From Vallitalea okinawensis (GTDB lineage: Bacteria > Bacillota > Clostridia > Lachnospirales > PQDH01): a stretch of 64,000 nucleotides of DNA. The position numbers and the translations under genes were made by a program. Positions 18,853-27,910 of this stretch are shown here, piece by piece (positions within the stretch are counted from its first letter, which is position 1; every line of letters starts with the position of its first letter). The stretch is from NCBI RefSeq assembly GCF_002964605.1, contig NZ_PQDH01000005.1, positions 186,001-250,000 of the forward strand. The letters run 5' to 3'. The notes under the pieces were generated by a model. The model ran no database searches. It saw only the letters and a program-made list of their open reading frames with translations, and had not been told where the DNA came from.

Positions 18853-19617
18853 TTAAAGACTACCTACTTCGTTTACTGCTTTTCCTAGAGATTCATCATT
18901 AGCTTGAAGTACTTTCTGACTAGCCTCATAAGCTCTAGACATACTGATCATTTCAGCCATTTCTTTCACTACATCTACATTAGATCCCTCAATAAATCCT
19001 TGTTGTAGGCGACCATCAAAAGCTTTTACTACAGAATCATCAGTGGTAGCATAAAGACTGTCACCAATTTTTCTCAAGGTGGATCTATCTTCGAAATTAG
19101 TCAGCTTAATTTTATCAACAAATTGACCATCTACTAAGATCGTTCCATCTTCGTCAATTACTATTTCACCTGCTGGGATAGTAATACTACCTTCAGTTCC
19201 CATTACCAGATGCCCTTCTGATGTCATTAGGAATCCTTCATTGGTTACTGTAAAGCTACCATCACGGGTAAATTGTTCTGTCACATTACCTTGCTCATCA
19301 ATGACACCTACTGTAACATAGCCTTCACCATCAATTGCTACGTCAAAGGGACTATTGGTCTGTACAAGTGAACCTTGTGTATTATCTGTATAAAGTTGAT
19401 TGACTGTTACACCCATACTCATTTTACCAATTTCAGTTGGCATTGGACTACTCGGGTCATTAATTTTCATCATCATGACCTCACCAAAAGATGCCGTTAC
19501 AACACCATCTTTTTTAAAACCTGCTGTATCAGCATTGGCTAGATTATTAGATACAACGTCCATTTTCTTGTATTGGGTCATCATACCACTTGCTGCTGTA
19601 TAAATACCTTTTATCAA
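18853..19617 (-). CDS. flgF: flagellar basal-body rod protein FlgF/FlgG family (FlhO-like)
   Basis: 254 residues, paralogous to the next gene: MIKGIYTAASGMMTQYKK, NNLANADTAGFKKDG, FDVAIDGEGYVTV and a C-terminal NVDVVKEMAEMISMSRAYEAS helix. It should form part of the flagellar rod. The start codon is TTG, with AAGGAG 8 bases upstream, and no better ATG exists nearby. It is 12 bases downstream of mbl and 16 bases upstream of flgG. FlgF and FlhO are alternative names for this class. Confidence 0.9.
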   Translation of the reverse strand: MIKGIYTAASGMMTQYKKMDVVSNNLANADTAGFKKDGVVTASFGEVMMMKINDPSSPMPTEIGKMSMGVTVNQLYTDNTQGSLVQTNSPFDVAIDGEGYVTVGVIDEQGNVTEQFTRDGSFTVTNEGFLMTSEGHLVMGTEGSITIPAGEIVIDEDGTILVDGQFVDKIKLTNFEDRSTLRKIGDSLYATTDDSVVKAFDGRLQQGFIEGSNVDVVKEMAEMISMSRAYEASQKVLQANDESLGKAVNEVGSL

Positions 19618-19629
19618 TGTATTCTCTCC

Positions 19630-20616
19630 TTACTTAGTTGATAAGTATTCCACATATTTACCAGTACCCACAGCAACACATGAAACCGCATCGTCAGCAA
19701 CAAAAACATTGATACCTGTTTTGAGTTGAAGCAAACGATCTAATCCTTGAAGTAAACTTCCTCCACCTGTCATAACGATTCCACGATCAGATATATCAGA
19801 AGCTAATTCAGGTGGTGTTCTTTCAAGAACATTATGAACTGCCTCAGAAATATTGGTGACTGGTTCACGTAACGCTTCTTCAATTTCCTTTGATGATATA
19901 TTAATGGTTACAGGAAGGCCCGTAACTAAGTTTCTACCTCTAATATCCATTGTCTTCATGTCGCTTTCATCTTCAACAATGGCAACACCAATTTTTATTT
20001 TAATATCCTCTGCTGTTCTTTCTCCAATGAGCAGATTATGTTTTTTTCTAATATATCTAACAATAGCTTCATCAAAATTATCGCCAGCTGATTTAATGGA
20101 AGCACTAACGACTGTACCACCTAAAGAAATAACTGCAATATCGGATGTTCCACCACCGATATCAACTACCATGCTACCACATGCCTTTGAAATATCAATC
20201 CCAGCTCCAATTGCAGCAGCTATTGGTTCTTCAATGATATCAACATGTCTGGCACCCGCTTGATGTGTCGCATCTTCTACAGCTCTTTTTTCAACACCAG
20301 TTACACCACTTGGCACACATACAGCTATTCGAGGTTTAATCAGTCTCTTTCCGACAGCTTTGTTGATGAAGTATTTAAGCATTTTTTCTGTTATTTCATA
20401 ATCAGAGATGACACCCTGACGGAGTGGGCGAATGGCTACAATATTTCCAGGTGTTCTACCTAACATTCTTCTCGCTTCTTCTCCTACAGCTAAAATCTGA
20501 TCTGAGTTTTTATCTATGGCCACAACTGATGGCTCTTGTAATACAATTCCTTTGCCTTTAATATAGACAAGTACATTTGCAGTTCCTAAATCAATTCCAA
20601 TATCTGTTGAAAACAT
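19630..20616 (-). CDS. mbl: rod shape-determining protein, MreB/Mbl family
   Basis: 328 residues, an actin-like filament protein that guides cell-wall synthesis. Visible: phosphate-1 motif DIGIDLGTANVLVY at the start, VDIGGGTSDIAVISLGG near residue 155, and the adenosine motif MTGGGSLLQGLDRLL near 285. AGGGG lies about 8 bases before the ATG. The position directly upstream of two FlgF/G-type genes argues for Mbl rather than the MreB of the mreBCD operon. In Bacillus subtilis spoIIID stands immediately upstream of mbl; here spoIIID is 40.7 kb away on the same strand. Confidence 0.93.
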   Translation of the reverse strand: MFSTDIGIDLGTANVLVYIKGKGIVLQEPSVVAIDKNSDQILAVGEEARRMLGRTPGNIVAIRPLRQGVISDYEITEKMLKYFINKAVGKRLIKPRIAVCVPSGVTGVEKRAVEDATHQAGARHVDIIEEPIAAAIGAGIDISKACGSMVVDIGGGTSDIAVISLGGTVVSASIKSAGDNFDEAIVRYIRKKHNLLIGERTAEDIKIKIGVAIVEDESDMKTMDIRGRNLVTGLPVTINISSKEIEEALREPVTNISEAVHNVLERTPPELASDISDRGIVMTGGGSLLQGLDRLLQLKTGINVFVADDAVSCVAVGTGKYVEYLSTK

Positions 20617-20962
20617 TCACCATACCCCTTCACTTCTAATATCGTATACTCAACATATAATCTTTAATCATTTCGACAAATTTTCACTACAATTATTAAT
20701 AATAGAGTCAATCCTTAAGATGAATGTATCGTTTAAAGATTATAATATTCCTTAATTCTAATTATATCCAAAAATATCCCCTTCGTCAAAGAAATTTAAC
20801 TAATTTAGGTTATAAATTTAGGCTTTTTAGCACAAAAGTTAAAAATACCCAACAATCGCATATAAGCTGGTTTAAAATATAGTTTTTAGACAGTAAAAAG
20901 GGTAAGGGTATATTTTATAAAAACCCAACATATATTATAGAAAAATATAAATAAGTGATCAT
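20617..20962. other. intergenic region between divergent mbl and the Csp-like protease
   Basis: 346 bases, very AT-rich, with no open frame that has a ribosome binding site. It must hold the promoter for mbl on the minus strand, which I could not place, and it holds a sigma-E-like promoter for the plus-strand protease at its right end. Confidence 0.6.
20909..20936 (+). promoter_or_regulatory. candidate sigma-E (mother-cell) promoter of the Csp-like protease
   Basis: GTATATTTT at the -35, with ATA at 20910-20912, a 16-base spacer and CATATATT (20929-20936). The SigE consensus is ATA-N16-18-CATACANT; one mismatch in the -10. csp genes of Clostridioides are SigE-dependent, which fits, but this is a pattern match only. 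Confidence 0.45.
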
Positions 20963-22696
20963 ATGGCAGAGTTAGATTATAACAAAGGTAAGAACTGTTC
21001 TGATATCATTACATCTGAAGAGTATATTGATATCTATCATATACCGACTCCACAGGAAAATATCGAAGATGTAGCCCGGCAAATGGGCGCTGAATGCATT
21101 CAACCTATCTCAGCAACAGATTATATATTACATATTAAAGTAGCTCCTGAAGACTTAGAAGATTTTTATAGATCTATCGAATACTTAGTTATCCCCAATA
21201 TTTATGGATTAGGCAGTACTAGTGCTTTATCAGCATCAGGTATACTTCCAACCCTAAAGAGTCCTGAACTAAATATAACAGGCAAGAATGTCATTATTGG
21301 TGTTATTGATACAGGTATTGATTATACTCATGAAGCATTTATATATGAAGATTATACAAGTAAGATACTTAGCTTATGGGATCAGGAAGGTAAAGGAACA
21401 CCGCCTAAAGGCTTTTTATATGGTACAGAATATACCAATGAACAGATTACAGAAGCTTTTTTATCTGATGACCCTTACGCCATCGTACCTTCTACTGATT
21501 CTGTTGGTCATGGTACATATATAGCAGGAATAGCTGCTGGTAGACCTAATGAAAGGTTAGATTTTCAAGGTGTAGCTCCTGATGCAGACCTTGTTGTAGT
21601 GAAAGTTAAGCAAGCTAAGAAAAGCATAATTGATTTCTTTCAAGTTAAAGAAGATGTTGTTGCATTTCAATCCAATGATGTTGTTCAAGCGGTTAACTAT
21701 GTATTTGAAAAAGCACGAGAATTTAAAAAACCCTTAATTATTCTATTTACCGGCGCTTCAACGGAAGGTCCACATAATGGCGCCATCTACTTGGAAGAGC
21801 AACTGGCAGCTAAAGGCGATGTATATGGTACCATCGCCGTAGTAGGTGCAGGAAATGAAGCCAATGCAGCCCATCATTACCATGGTCAATTTCGAAACGG
21901 TGAATCAAAAATCCAGGTACCCCTTATCGTGTCAGAGAAAGATCGTGGTCTTTTCTTTAATATGTGGTGTAGTCTTCCTGATGAATTGACCATTGAACTG
22001 GTTTCACCACAGGGTTATTCAACAGGTAAAATTCCTATCAAATCTTTACAATGGCAAAGACTTTCGACACCATTAGAAACAACCATCATCAATGTCTTTT
22101 ATGAATTCATTGAGATTCGTGGTGGTGAAGAAGCTATATATGTCCGAATGCTTCATCCATCACCTGGTATATGGAACATTATCGTTCATGGGGATAGTAT
22201 TACCACTGGTAGATTTAATATTTGGCTGCCTATAAGGGGGTTTATCGATGATAAAACCATCTTCTTAGAACCTAGTCCTAACATAACCATTGTCAATCCT
22301 GCTGCCAATATAGGTACTTTAACTGTTGGTGCCTATAATGAAATTTATGATAGCATTTACCTTCCTTCTAGTAGAGGATATACAGCTAATAATCAAGTAA
22401 AGCCTAATATTGTTGCACCTGGTGTAAATGTATTAGGACCTATTCCTGATAATAAATACGAAGTCAAGTCTGGTACCAGCGCTTCCACGGCTATTGCTGC
22501 TGGAGCTAGTGCTTTATTCACTGAATGGGCAGTCCTTAAAGGGAATGACCCCACTTTAAACACTTATAAGTTAACTGCTTATTTAGCAAGAGGAGCTAAT
22601 AGAAAAAAGAATATCACTTACCCTAACAAAGAGTGGGGGTATGGTTCTCTGGACTTATTCAACACCTTTAAAGTACTTCAAGGTAAATATGAATAA
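20963..22696 (+). CDS. Csp-like subtilisin-family (S8) germination protease
   Basis: 577 residues with no signal peptide. The catalytic triad is intact: Asp in IGVIDTGIDYTH (near residue 115), His in VGHGTYIAGIAAG (near 184) and Ser in SGTSASTAIAAG (near 510). Between His and Ser lies the jelly-roll-type insertion characteristic of clostridial Csp proteases, which process pro-SleC during spore germination. It is therefore more like CspB than the pseudoproteases CspA or CspC. The ATG at 20963 has a GTGATC match to the 16S tail, but a weak core ribosome binding site. It is followed by a CotF-like coat gene. No sleC is in the window. Confidence 0.85.
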   Translation: MAELDYNKGKNCSDIITSEEYIDIYHIPTPQENIEDVARQMGAECIQPISATDYILHIKVAPEDLEDFYRSIEYLVIPNIYGLGSTSALSASGILPTLKSPELNITGKNVIIGVIDTGIDYTHEAFIYEDYTSKILSLWDQEGKGTPPKGFLYGTEYTNEQITEAFLSDDPYAIVPSTDSVGHGTYIAGIAAGRPNERLDFQGVAPDADLVVVKVKQAKKSIIDFFQVKEDVVAFQSNDVVQAVNYVFEKAREFKKPLIILFTGASTEGPHNGAIYLEEQLAAKGDVYGTIAVVGAGNEANAAHHYHGQFRNGESKIQVPLIVSEKDRGLFFNMWCSLPDELTIELVSPQGYSTGKIPIKSLQWQRLSTPLETTIINVFYEFIEIRGGEEAIYVRMLHPSPGIWNIIVHGDSITTGRFNIWLPIRGFIDDKTIFLEPSPNITIVNPAANIGTLTVGAYNEIYDSIYLPSSRGYTANNQVKPNIVAPGVNVLGPIPDNKYEVKSGTSASTAIAAGASALFTEWAVLKGNDPTLNTYKLTAYLARGANRKKNITYPNKEWGYGSLDLFNTFKVLQGKYE

Positions 22697-22793
22697 GGGT
22701 GACTTAAGTCAATGTCACCCTTTGTTAATATTGATTATCTTACATATATTTCGACTTTGTACAAATACTAGGTGTATTAGGAGGTGCAGGATA

Positions 22794-23273
22794 GTGTCAT
22801 TGCAATTATCACAAAAGGAACGTATGCTTTTAGAAGACCAAAAACATCAAGAAGAGATTTGCGTTCAGAAATACAAGAGTTTTGCTGAGCATGCCAAAGA
22901 CCAAGAATTAAAAAATCTATTGAATAAACTAGCGTCAGAAGAGCAACATCACTATGATATGGTTAATCAAATGCTCCAAGGACAAGCTCCAGATATGAGC
23001 CATAAGCAACAGGGTGGCCAAAGTAATCAGTCATCCACTTCGAATCAACAGACTGGTTTCCACGGTGCCATGAGCAACCAAAGCGATGAAGTTCTCTGTA
23101 GTGATTTATTAGCTACAGAAAAATATGTATCAAGTACCTATGATACCACAGTTTTTGAAGCTGCTAACCCTGTTGTAAGACAAGCCGTGCAACACATCCA
23201 GCAAGATGAGCAACGCCATGGTCAAGAACTTTTTGACTATATGAACAGTCACGGTATGTATGAAGTTAAGTAA
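22794..23273 (+). CDS. CotF-like spore coat protein (ferritin-like helical)
   Basis: 159 residues from a GTG start at 22794 with GGAGGTG 7 bases upstream; an in-frame upstream ATG at 22641 would overlap the preceding gene. The protein is two long amphipathic helical hairpins (about 5-65 and 100-155) separated by a Gln/Ser/Asn-rich loop. The segments LLATEKYVSSTYDTTVFEAA and QHIQQDEQRHGQEL are typical of the CotF/COG5577 coat protein family. It lies 97 bases after the Csp-like protease, on the same strand, and probably shares its sporulation expression. Confidence 0.82.
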   Translation: MSLQLSQKERMLLEDQKHQEEICVQKYKSFAEHAKDQELKNLLNKLASEEQHHYDMVNQMLQGQAPDMSHKQQGGQSNQSSTSNQQTGFHGAMSNQSDEVLCSDLLATEKYVSSTYDTTVFEAANPVVRQAVQHIQQDEQRHGQELFDYMNSHGMYEVK

Positions 23274-23286
23274 TATAATTCTGTGA

Positions 23287-23333
23287 ATAATGGGTGCCTC
23301 ACTAGAAATAATCTAGATGAGACACCCATTATA
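23287..23333. terminator. bidirectional hairpin between convergent genes
   Basis: AATGGGTG...CTCA...TAGA pairs with TCTA...TGAG...CACCCATT, an interrupted stem of about 17 pairs with a 5-base loop. It lies between the coat gene (plus) and the ABC permease (minus). Tails are AT-rich, not strong T runs. Confidence 0.65.
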
Positions 23334-23372
23334 ATTTATCCATATGCTGAACTACCTTTGATAGTATTACGT

Positions 23373-24209
23373 TTAACCTTTAACGCTACCAGATGTTAAA
23401 CCTTCAATCATATACCTTTGCCCAATTAAGAATATAACCATCATTGGGATAAGTGCTACCATAGCACCCGTAAGGATTAAATTATCCTGAGCAACACCAG
23501 CTTCATCGATGAACTTCGTTAACCCTACTGTTAAAGTAAAGAGATTTTTATCTGTTAAGAAAATCAATGGTGCTTCATATTCATTCCATCTCCAAACGAA
23601 GTTTAAGATAACAATAGTAGCCATTGCAGGTTTAGCTAGAGGTAAAACCAACCTCCAAAAGATGCCTGCCTCCTTTGCCCCATCTATCCTTCCTGCTTCG
23701 ATGATTTCATTTGGAATATCCACAAAGAACTGTCGCATAAGGAATGTACTCAGTGGCGAGAATACTCTTGGCAATATAAGTGCCCAAAGTGTATTAAATA
23801 ATCCCATATACTTAAACATAATAAATTGTGGAACCATGAGTACTTGGAAAGGAACCATCATGGTAATGAGATAAATCAAAAACAACTGGTCTCTATATTT
23901 AAACTCCATTTTGGCAAATGCATATCCTGCCATTGATGACGTCAATAAGGTTCCTACTACTGATAGCACAGTCGTAATAACTGTATTTTTAAAATACAAT
24001 AAGAAAGAGGGCGATTGATTAAATAAGACTTCCTTATAATTGTTCAAAGACATACCGTCAGAAATAAACCGCATAGGGAATTCATAGATTTCACCTAAAG
24101 GCTTAAAAGAACTCACCAACATCCATATAAAGGGATATATAATTAAACCCGTGAAACAAAGCATTACAACCGTTAGAAGAATTTTTTTAGTTTTTCTAAT
24201 GGATAACAT
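23373..24209 (-). CDS. carbohydrate ABC transporter permease (MalG family)
   Basis: 278 residues, six predicted membrane segments. The EAA-loop motif EIIEAGRIDGAKEAGIFW, which contacts the ATPase, lies near residue 165, and the start MLSIRKTKKILLTVVML is a positive-inside first helix. It is the second permease of a CUT1-type sugar importer, downstream of its partner by 11 bases. AGGAGG lies 7 bases before the ATG. No ATPase is encoded in the cluster, so a shared MsmX-like ATPase elsewhere is likely. The sugar is unknown. Confidence 0.92.
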   Translation of the reverse strand: MLSIRKTKKILLTVVMLCFTGLIIYPFIWMLVSSFKPLGEIYEFPMRFISDGMSLNNYKEVLFNQSPSFLLYFKNTVITTVLSVVGTLLTSSMAGYAFAKMEFKYRDQLFLIYLITMMVPFQVLMVPQFIMFKYMGLFNTLWALILPRVFSPLSTFLMRQFFVDIPNEIIEAGRIDGAKEAGIFWRLVLPLAKPAMATIVILNFVWRWNEYEAPLIFLTDKNLFTLTVGLTKFIDEAGVAQDNLILTGAMVALIPMMVIFLIGQRYMIEGLTSGSVKG

Positions 24210-24220
24210 GTATATCCCTC

Positions 24221-25114
24221 CTAAAAATTATTTTCGAAACGTTTTTGAATTTTCCACTGAATAAGTGTAATTGAAAAAATACCAATTAATAAGATCCAAG
24301 CCATTGAAGCTGCATAACCCATTTCATGATACCTGAATCCTGCTTTATAAATATACTGAGCTATAACTGTCGTAGCCTTTCCCGGTCCTCCACCTGTCAT
24401 AATGTTAACAGTTCCAAATGTTTGAAATGAGCCAATAATATTGGTGATCATTAAAAAGAATGTTGTACTACTCAACATAGGAACTGTAATATGTCTAAAC
24501 ATCTGTACAGAATTAGCACCATCGATTTGTGCTGATTCATATAAAGCTTTGTTAATCCCTTGCAGACCAGCCATATAAACAACGGTATTGTAGCCTAGTC
24601 CCATCCAAATGCTTACGATCATTAATGCTGGTAACGCCCAATCCACACTACCTAACCAGCCTGGTGTATTCTCAATACCAATGGCCATGAGCAATTGATT
24701 GATCTGTCCTTGAGAAGGATTATAAAGTTTCATCCACACTACTGAAATGGCAACTACACTTGATATGTAGGGGATGAAAACTAGTGCTCTCATGAAATTC
24801 TTGCAATACACTTTATTATTAAGGATGGTAGCAATAATCATAGAAAGAATAATTAAAATCGGAATAGTACCAATAATAAATAAGAGATTATTTTTAACTG
24901 CTGCTAAGAACCACTCATCCGTAAACATCCTAATGAAGTTTTCAAAGCCTACAAAAGACATACCTTCAAAGCCTTTGAATATATTAAAGTCTGTAAAGGA
25001 TACAAATAATGAAAATAATACTGGGAAAAGAATAAAAATAATGAATCCGATATAATTAGGGGCTATAAATAAAACTGCTGTCCAATTAATTTTCTTTTTA
25101 TTTTTACTAGCCAA
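24221..25114 (-). CDS. carbohydrate ABC transporter permease (MalF family)
   Basis: 297 residues, six membrane segments, with the EAA motif ALYESAQIDGANSVQMF near residue 205. The start is a TTG at 25114: GGAGG lies 8 bases upstream, whereas an apparent start at 25129 lies within that ribosome binding site. It sits between the binding protein and the MalG-type permease in a three-gene minus-strand operon. It should form the channel for an oligosaccharide delivered by the adjacent binding protein. Confidence 0.92.
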   Translation of the reverse strand: MASKNKKKINWTAVLFIAPNYIGFIIFILFPVLFSLFVSFTDFNIFKGFEGMSFVGFENFIRMFTDEWFLAAVKNNLLFIIGTIPILIILSMIIATILNNKVYCKNFMRALVFIPYISSVVAISVVWMKLYNPSQGQINQLLMAIGIENTPGWLGSVDWALPALMIVSIWMGLGYNTVVYMAGLQGINKALYESAQIDGANSVQMFRHITVPMLSSTTFFLMITNIIGSFQTFGTVNIMTGGGPGKATTVIAQYIYKAGFRYHEMGYAASMAWILLIGIFSITLIQWKIQKRFENNF

Positions 25115-25203
25115 ATCTGTCACCTCCAATTTTGTTCCTACAATTCCACTTTTCTTCTCTAAAGAAGAGCTGGCTAGTAAATACTAACCAGCATCTTAAT
25201 TAA

Positions 25204-26586
25204 TTATTTTATTTCTGCTTGAATCGCTTTATCTGAACGCTCTTTTGAATTCTTTAGGTATTCTTCTTTAGTTGTTTCACCTAAGAAATACATTTCACTT
25301 TCTTCTTTATAGATTTCTTTTAATTGAGGATATCCTGCTGTAATGGTATCTACGATATACTCTAAATCTGGATTAAAGATAACTGCCTTGTAAGCCTCTA
25401 CATCAAATAACTCTTCAGCATTATCGCCAAGGATTACTTTCGTTGCTTCTTCAGGATCTGCTTCTTTCCAAACTGAGATTTTACCTGCTTTGTACATGTA
25501 CTTAGAACCATCTGTCAACCAATACTTCATAAACTCCCATGCAGCATCTTTTTCATCAGAGTTACTGTTCATACAGATATAGTTGTTTAATGAAGCTTGA
25601 TAATTGTTTTCTACTCCATTTTCTGTTGTTGGATATGGTGCAAAAGTAGTAACAAAGTCATGTGGATAGTTCTCTAAATCTTTAACATATCTAAGCATCC
25701 AAGCTGAAAAGCTTGTCATAGCTACTTCTTCACTAAGGAATGCTGGATGAGCATATACTTGAAGTTTTCTTGAGAAAATTTCTTCGTAAGGCATAGCATA
25801 ACCTTCATCCATTAATACTTTTAAACTTGCACTTGCATCAAATTCTGGTGTGTCAAAATTACTTGCATTTCCTGCTTCATTATAGTAAGAGTCACCACCA
25901 TTGATCGTTACAGGAATGTCTAATGGATAACCGCCACCTTGGATGATATTAGCACCATAGACTGTGTGACCATCTTTCTCACCTGTTAACTGTTTTGCAA
26001 CATCAGCATAATCATCAACTGTCCAACCATCTGGTATTGTAATACCTTTTTCATCTAACATATTTTTATTAAGCATGATACCAAAAGGTTCTCTTACTGT
26101 AGGAATAGAATATAATTGGTCATCAATAAGAACCATACCTTCGCCTTCACCAGCAATATTCTCTTTGATGAAATCTTGGTACTTAGCATCTTCTAAAGAT
26201 TCAACCATACCACTATCTACACGTTTTTTTAGTAAATCTACAGTATAAGTAAAAAATAAATCTATTTGCTCACCTGATAATATAGCTGTATCCAGCTTTG
26301 TATTACCTGTATCATCATTAACAAAACGTACATATTCAACTTGGATATCTGGGTTTTCATTATTCCATGCATCTACAAGATCTTGTGGTCCTGATTCAGC
26401 TGGTACCCCACCCCAAACAACTAACTTTGTTGGTTCCGTCTTTGTCTCATTATTACTTTTGTTCTCAGCCTTTTCAGTTTGATTTGTTTTTTCTGTTGTT
26501 TCTTCACTTGCGGATTGCTCCCCACACCCCACTAATAAACTACACATCATAACTATTACTAATATAAGTGATAATATTTTTTTCAT
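25204..26586 (-). CDS. extracellular sugar-binding lipoprotein of the ABC importer
   Basis: 460 residues. The signal peptide ends in a lipobox, LLVGC, near residue 20, so it is tethered to the membrane by a lipid. A Glu/Thr/Lys-rich linker follows, then the solute-binding fold (family 1): LVVWGGVPAESGPQDLVDAWN and later AAWEFMKYWLTDG. AGGAGG lies 6 bases before the ATG at 26586. The operon is preceded by two direct repeats and a terminator, and the YesMN system lies upstream. Specificity cannot be read from sequence. Confidence 0.92.
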   Translation of the reverse strand: MKKILSLILVIVMMCSLLVGCGEQSASEETTEKTNQTEKAENKSNNETKTEPTKLVVWGGVPAESGPQDLVDAWNNENPDIQVEYVRFVNDDTGNTKLDTAILSGEQIDLFFTYTVDLLKKRVDSGMVESLEDAKYQDFIKENIAGEGEGMVLIDDQLYSIPTVREPFGIMLNKNMLDEKGITIPDGWTVDDYADVAKQLTGEKDGHTVYGANIIQGGGYPLDIPVTINGGDSYYNEAGNASNFDTPEFDASASLKVLMDEGYAMPYEEIFSRKLQVYAHPAFLSEEVAMTSFSAWMLRYVKDLENYPHDFVTTFAPYPTTENGVENNYQASLNNYICMNSNSDEKDAAWEFMKYWLTDGSKYMYKAGKISVWKEADPEEATKVILGDNAEELFDVEAYKAVIFNPDLEYIVDTITAGYPQLKEIYKEESEMYFLGETTKEEYLKNSKERSDKAIQAEIK

Positions 26587-26667
26587 AACCATCCTCCTCT
26601 TTTCTTATTATGCATTAATCTTATCATCTTCATCAGCTTCTTTTAATGAACTCAATTGAGTCGTTCT

Positions 26668-26721
26668 TGAACTATTTTGCCATTCAGTGAATGCAAAGAT
26701 AAAACTGAACTATTTTGCCAT
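26668..26721. promoter_or_regulatory. two 16-base direct repeats upstream of the sugar importer operon
   Basis: TGAACTATTTTGCCAT occurs at 26668-26683 and again at 26706-26721, 38 bases start to start, between the yesN terminator and the binding-protein gene. Identical direct repeats spaced by near-integral helix turns are the usual binding site layout of AraC-type regulators. YesN, encoded next door, is the likely ligand. Confidence 0.65.
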
Positions 26722-26736
26722 CTCACCAAGTAAAGA

Positions 26737-26772
26737 AAACCTTAAATGAACCATAGGATTCAATCAAGGCTT
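26737..26772 (-). terminator. terminator of the yesMN-like operon
   Basis: 26737-26750 pairs with 26759-26772, 14 positions with one mismatch and two G-U pairs, and TTTTC follows on the minus strand. It lies after the regulator gene and separates it from the importer operon. Confidence 0.6.
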
Positions 26773-26793
26773 TATTTCATTTAAATATTTGAT

Positions 26794-27876
26794 CTATTTA
26801 TGACTTCTTCTATAAGCTTTTGGGCTCATATTTTCTATTTTTTTAAATGTTCTACTAAAATAGCTCTCACTATTATAACCAACCAATTCTGCAATGGCAT
26901 AAATGGGTTCATTGCTTTCGACTAAAAGTTCCTTAGCTTTTTGAATACGGATTTCATTTAAATAATCTGTAAAATTCTTGCCAGTTTCTTTTTTAAACAG
27001 CTTACATAAATAAGTATCATTAATGCCAATGTGCTGAGCCACTTCATTGAGTTTAATGGCATCCTTATAATGTAAATGAAGATACTGTATTGTTTTTCCT
27101 ATTTCCTCTCCATAGCGTTTTAATTGATATTCCTCAATATAGTTAAAGTACCTATCTAATAAAGCAAAAAAACGTTCCTTCATCTCATAAAGATTCTTAC
27201 AACCGTTAAAATAGTCATAAATATTAAGATTATTCATTTTCAGCTCGTTGATGTTACCACCTATTTTTTTAATGCTTCCACTTAATATGGAAATCAATTC
27301 ATGCCATTCCTTAAATCGATCTACAGATGCACTATTTTCACTAAGATCATCAAAAATAATTTGAATGACCTTTTTAGCAGCCTCATTATTTTGAGTACCT
27401 ATAGCTTCCTTCAACCTTTGTTCACGTTCTTTTGTTAAATAGACTTTCTTTTGAGTAGTCTTTCCTTCTTTCGTCCCAGCATCACCATTACGATCTATTG
27501 GCTTCATCTGTTTCTTGCACTTTTTAACTATATCTGCTAAATCTTCAGTTGAAATAGACAACTTAGGGATATAATCAACTGCGCCACCAAACTTCATAGC
27601 TTTTCTTACTGAATCCATATCATTGATACAGCTTAAAACAATAACAATGGTATCCGGACAATATATTTTCAGTTGTTCAATTAATTCATGTCCATCCATC
27701 TTAGGCATTTTTATATCTGTTATAACCAGATGTGGATAATGTTCTTTGGCATATTCCAAAGCTTCAAGACCATTTCTAGATTCATGAACTTCCTTAAAAC
27801 CTAGATCATCCCATTTGATGCCCATGGATATCCCTTTTCTTACTAATACTTCATCATCAACTATTAACACCCTCAT
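26794..27876 (-). CDS. YesN-type response regulator with AraC DNA-binding domain
   Basis: 360 residues. The receiver domain starts MRVLIVDDEVLVRKG, with phosphoacceptor Asp in LVITDIKMPKMDG (near residue 55). A middle helical linker leads to two AraC helix-turn-helix units, with IGINDTYLCKLFKKETGKNF and VGYNSESYFSRTFKKIENMSP near the end. The ATG at 27876 has GGTGGTG about 5 bases upstream; an upstream start would overlap the kinase gene. It follows the kinase by 34 bases. It should switch on the neighbouring sugar importer through the paired direct repeats. Confidence 0.93.
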   Translation of the reverse strand: MRVLIVDDEVLVRKGISMGIKWDDLGFKEVHESRNGLEALEYAKEHYPHLVITDIKMPKMDGHELIEQLKIYCPDTIVIVLSCINDMDSVRKAMKFGGAVDYIPKLSISTEDLADIVKKCKKQMKPIDRNGDAGTKEGKTTQKKVYLTKEREQRLKEAIGTQNNEAAKKVIQIIFDDLSENSASVDRFKEWHELISILSGSIKKIGGNINELKMNNLNIYDYFNGCKNLYEMKERFFALLDRYFNYIEEYQLKRYGEEIGKTIQYLHLHYKDAIKLNEVAQHIGINDTYLCKLFKKETGKNFTDYLNEIRIQKAKELLVESNEPIYAIAELVGYNSESYFSRTFKKIENMSPKAYRRSHK

Positions 27877-27910
27877 ACCAACACCACCTTCTGCATCATT
27901 GACAATACAC

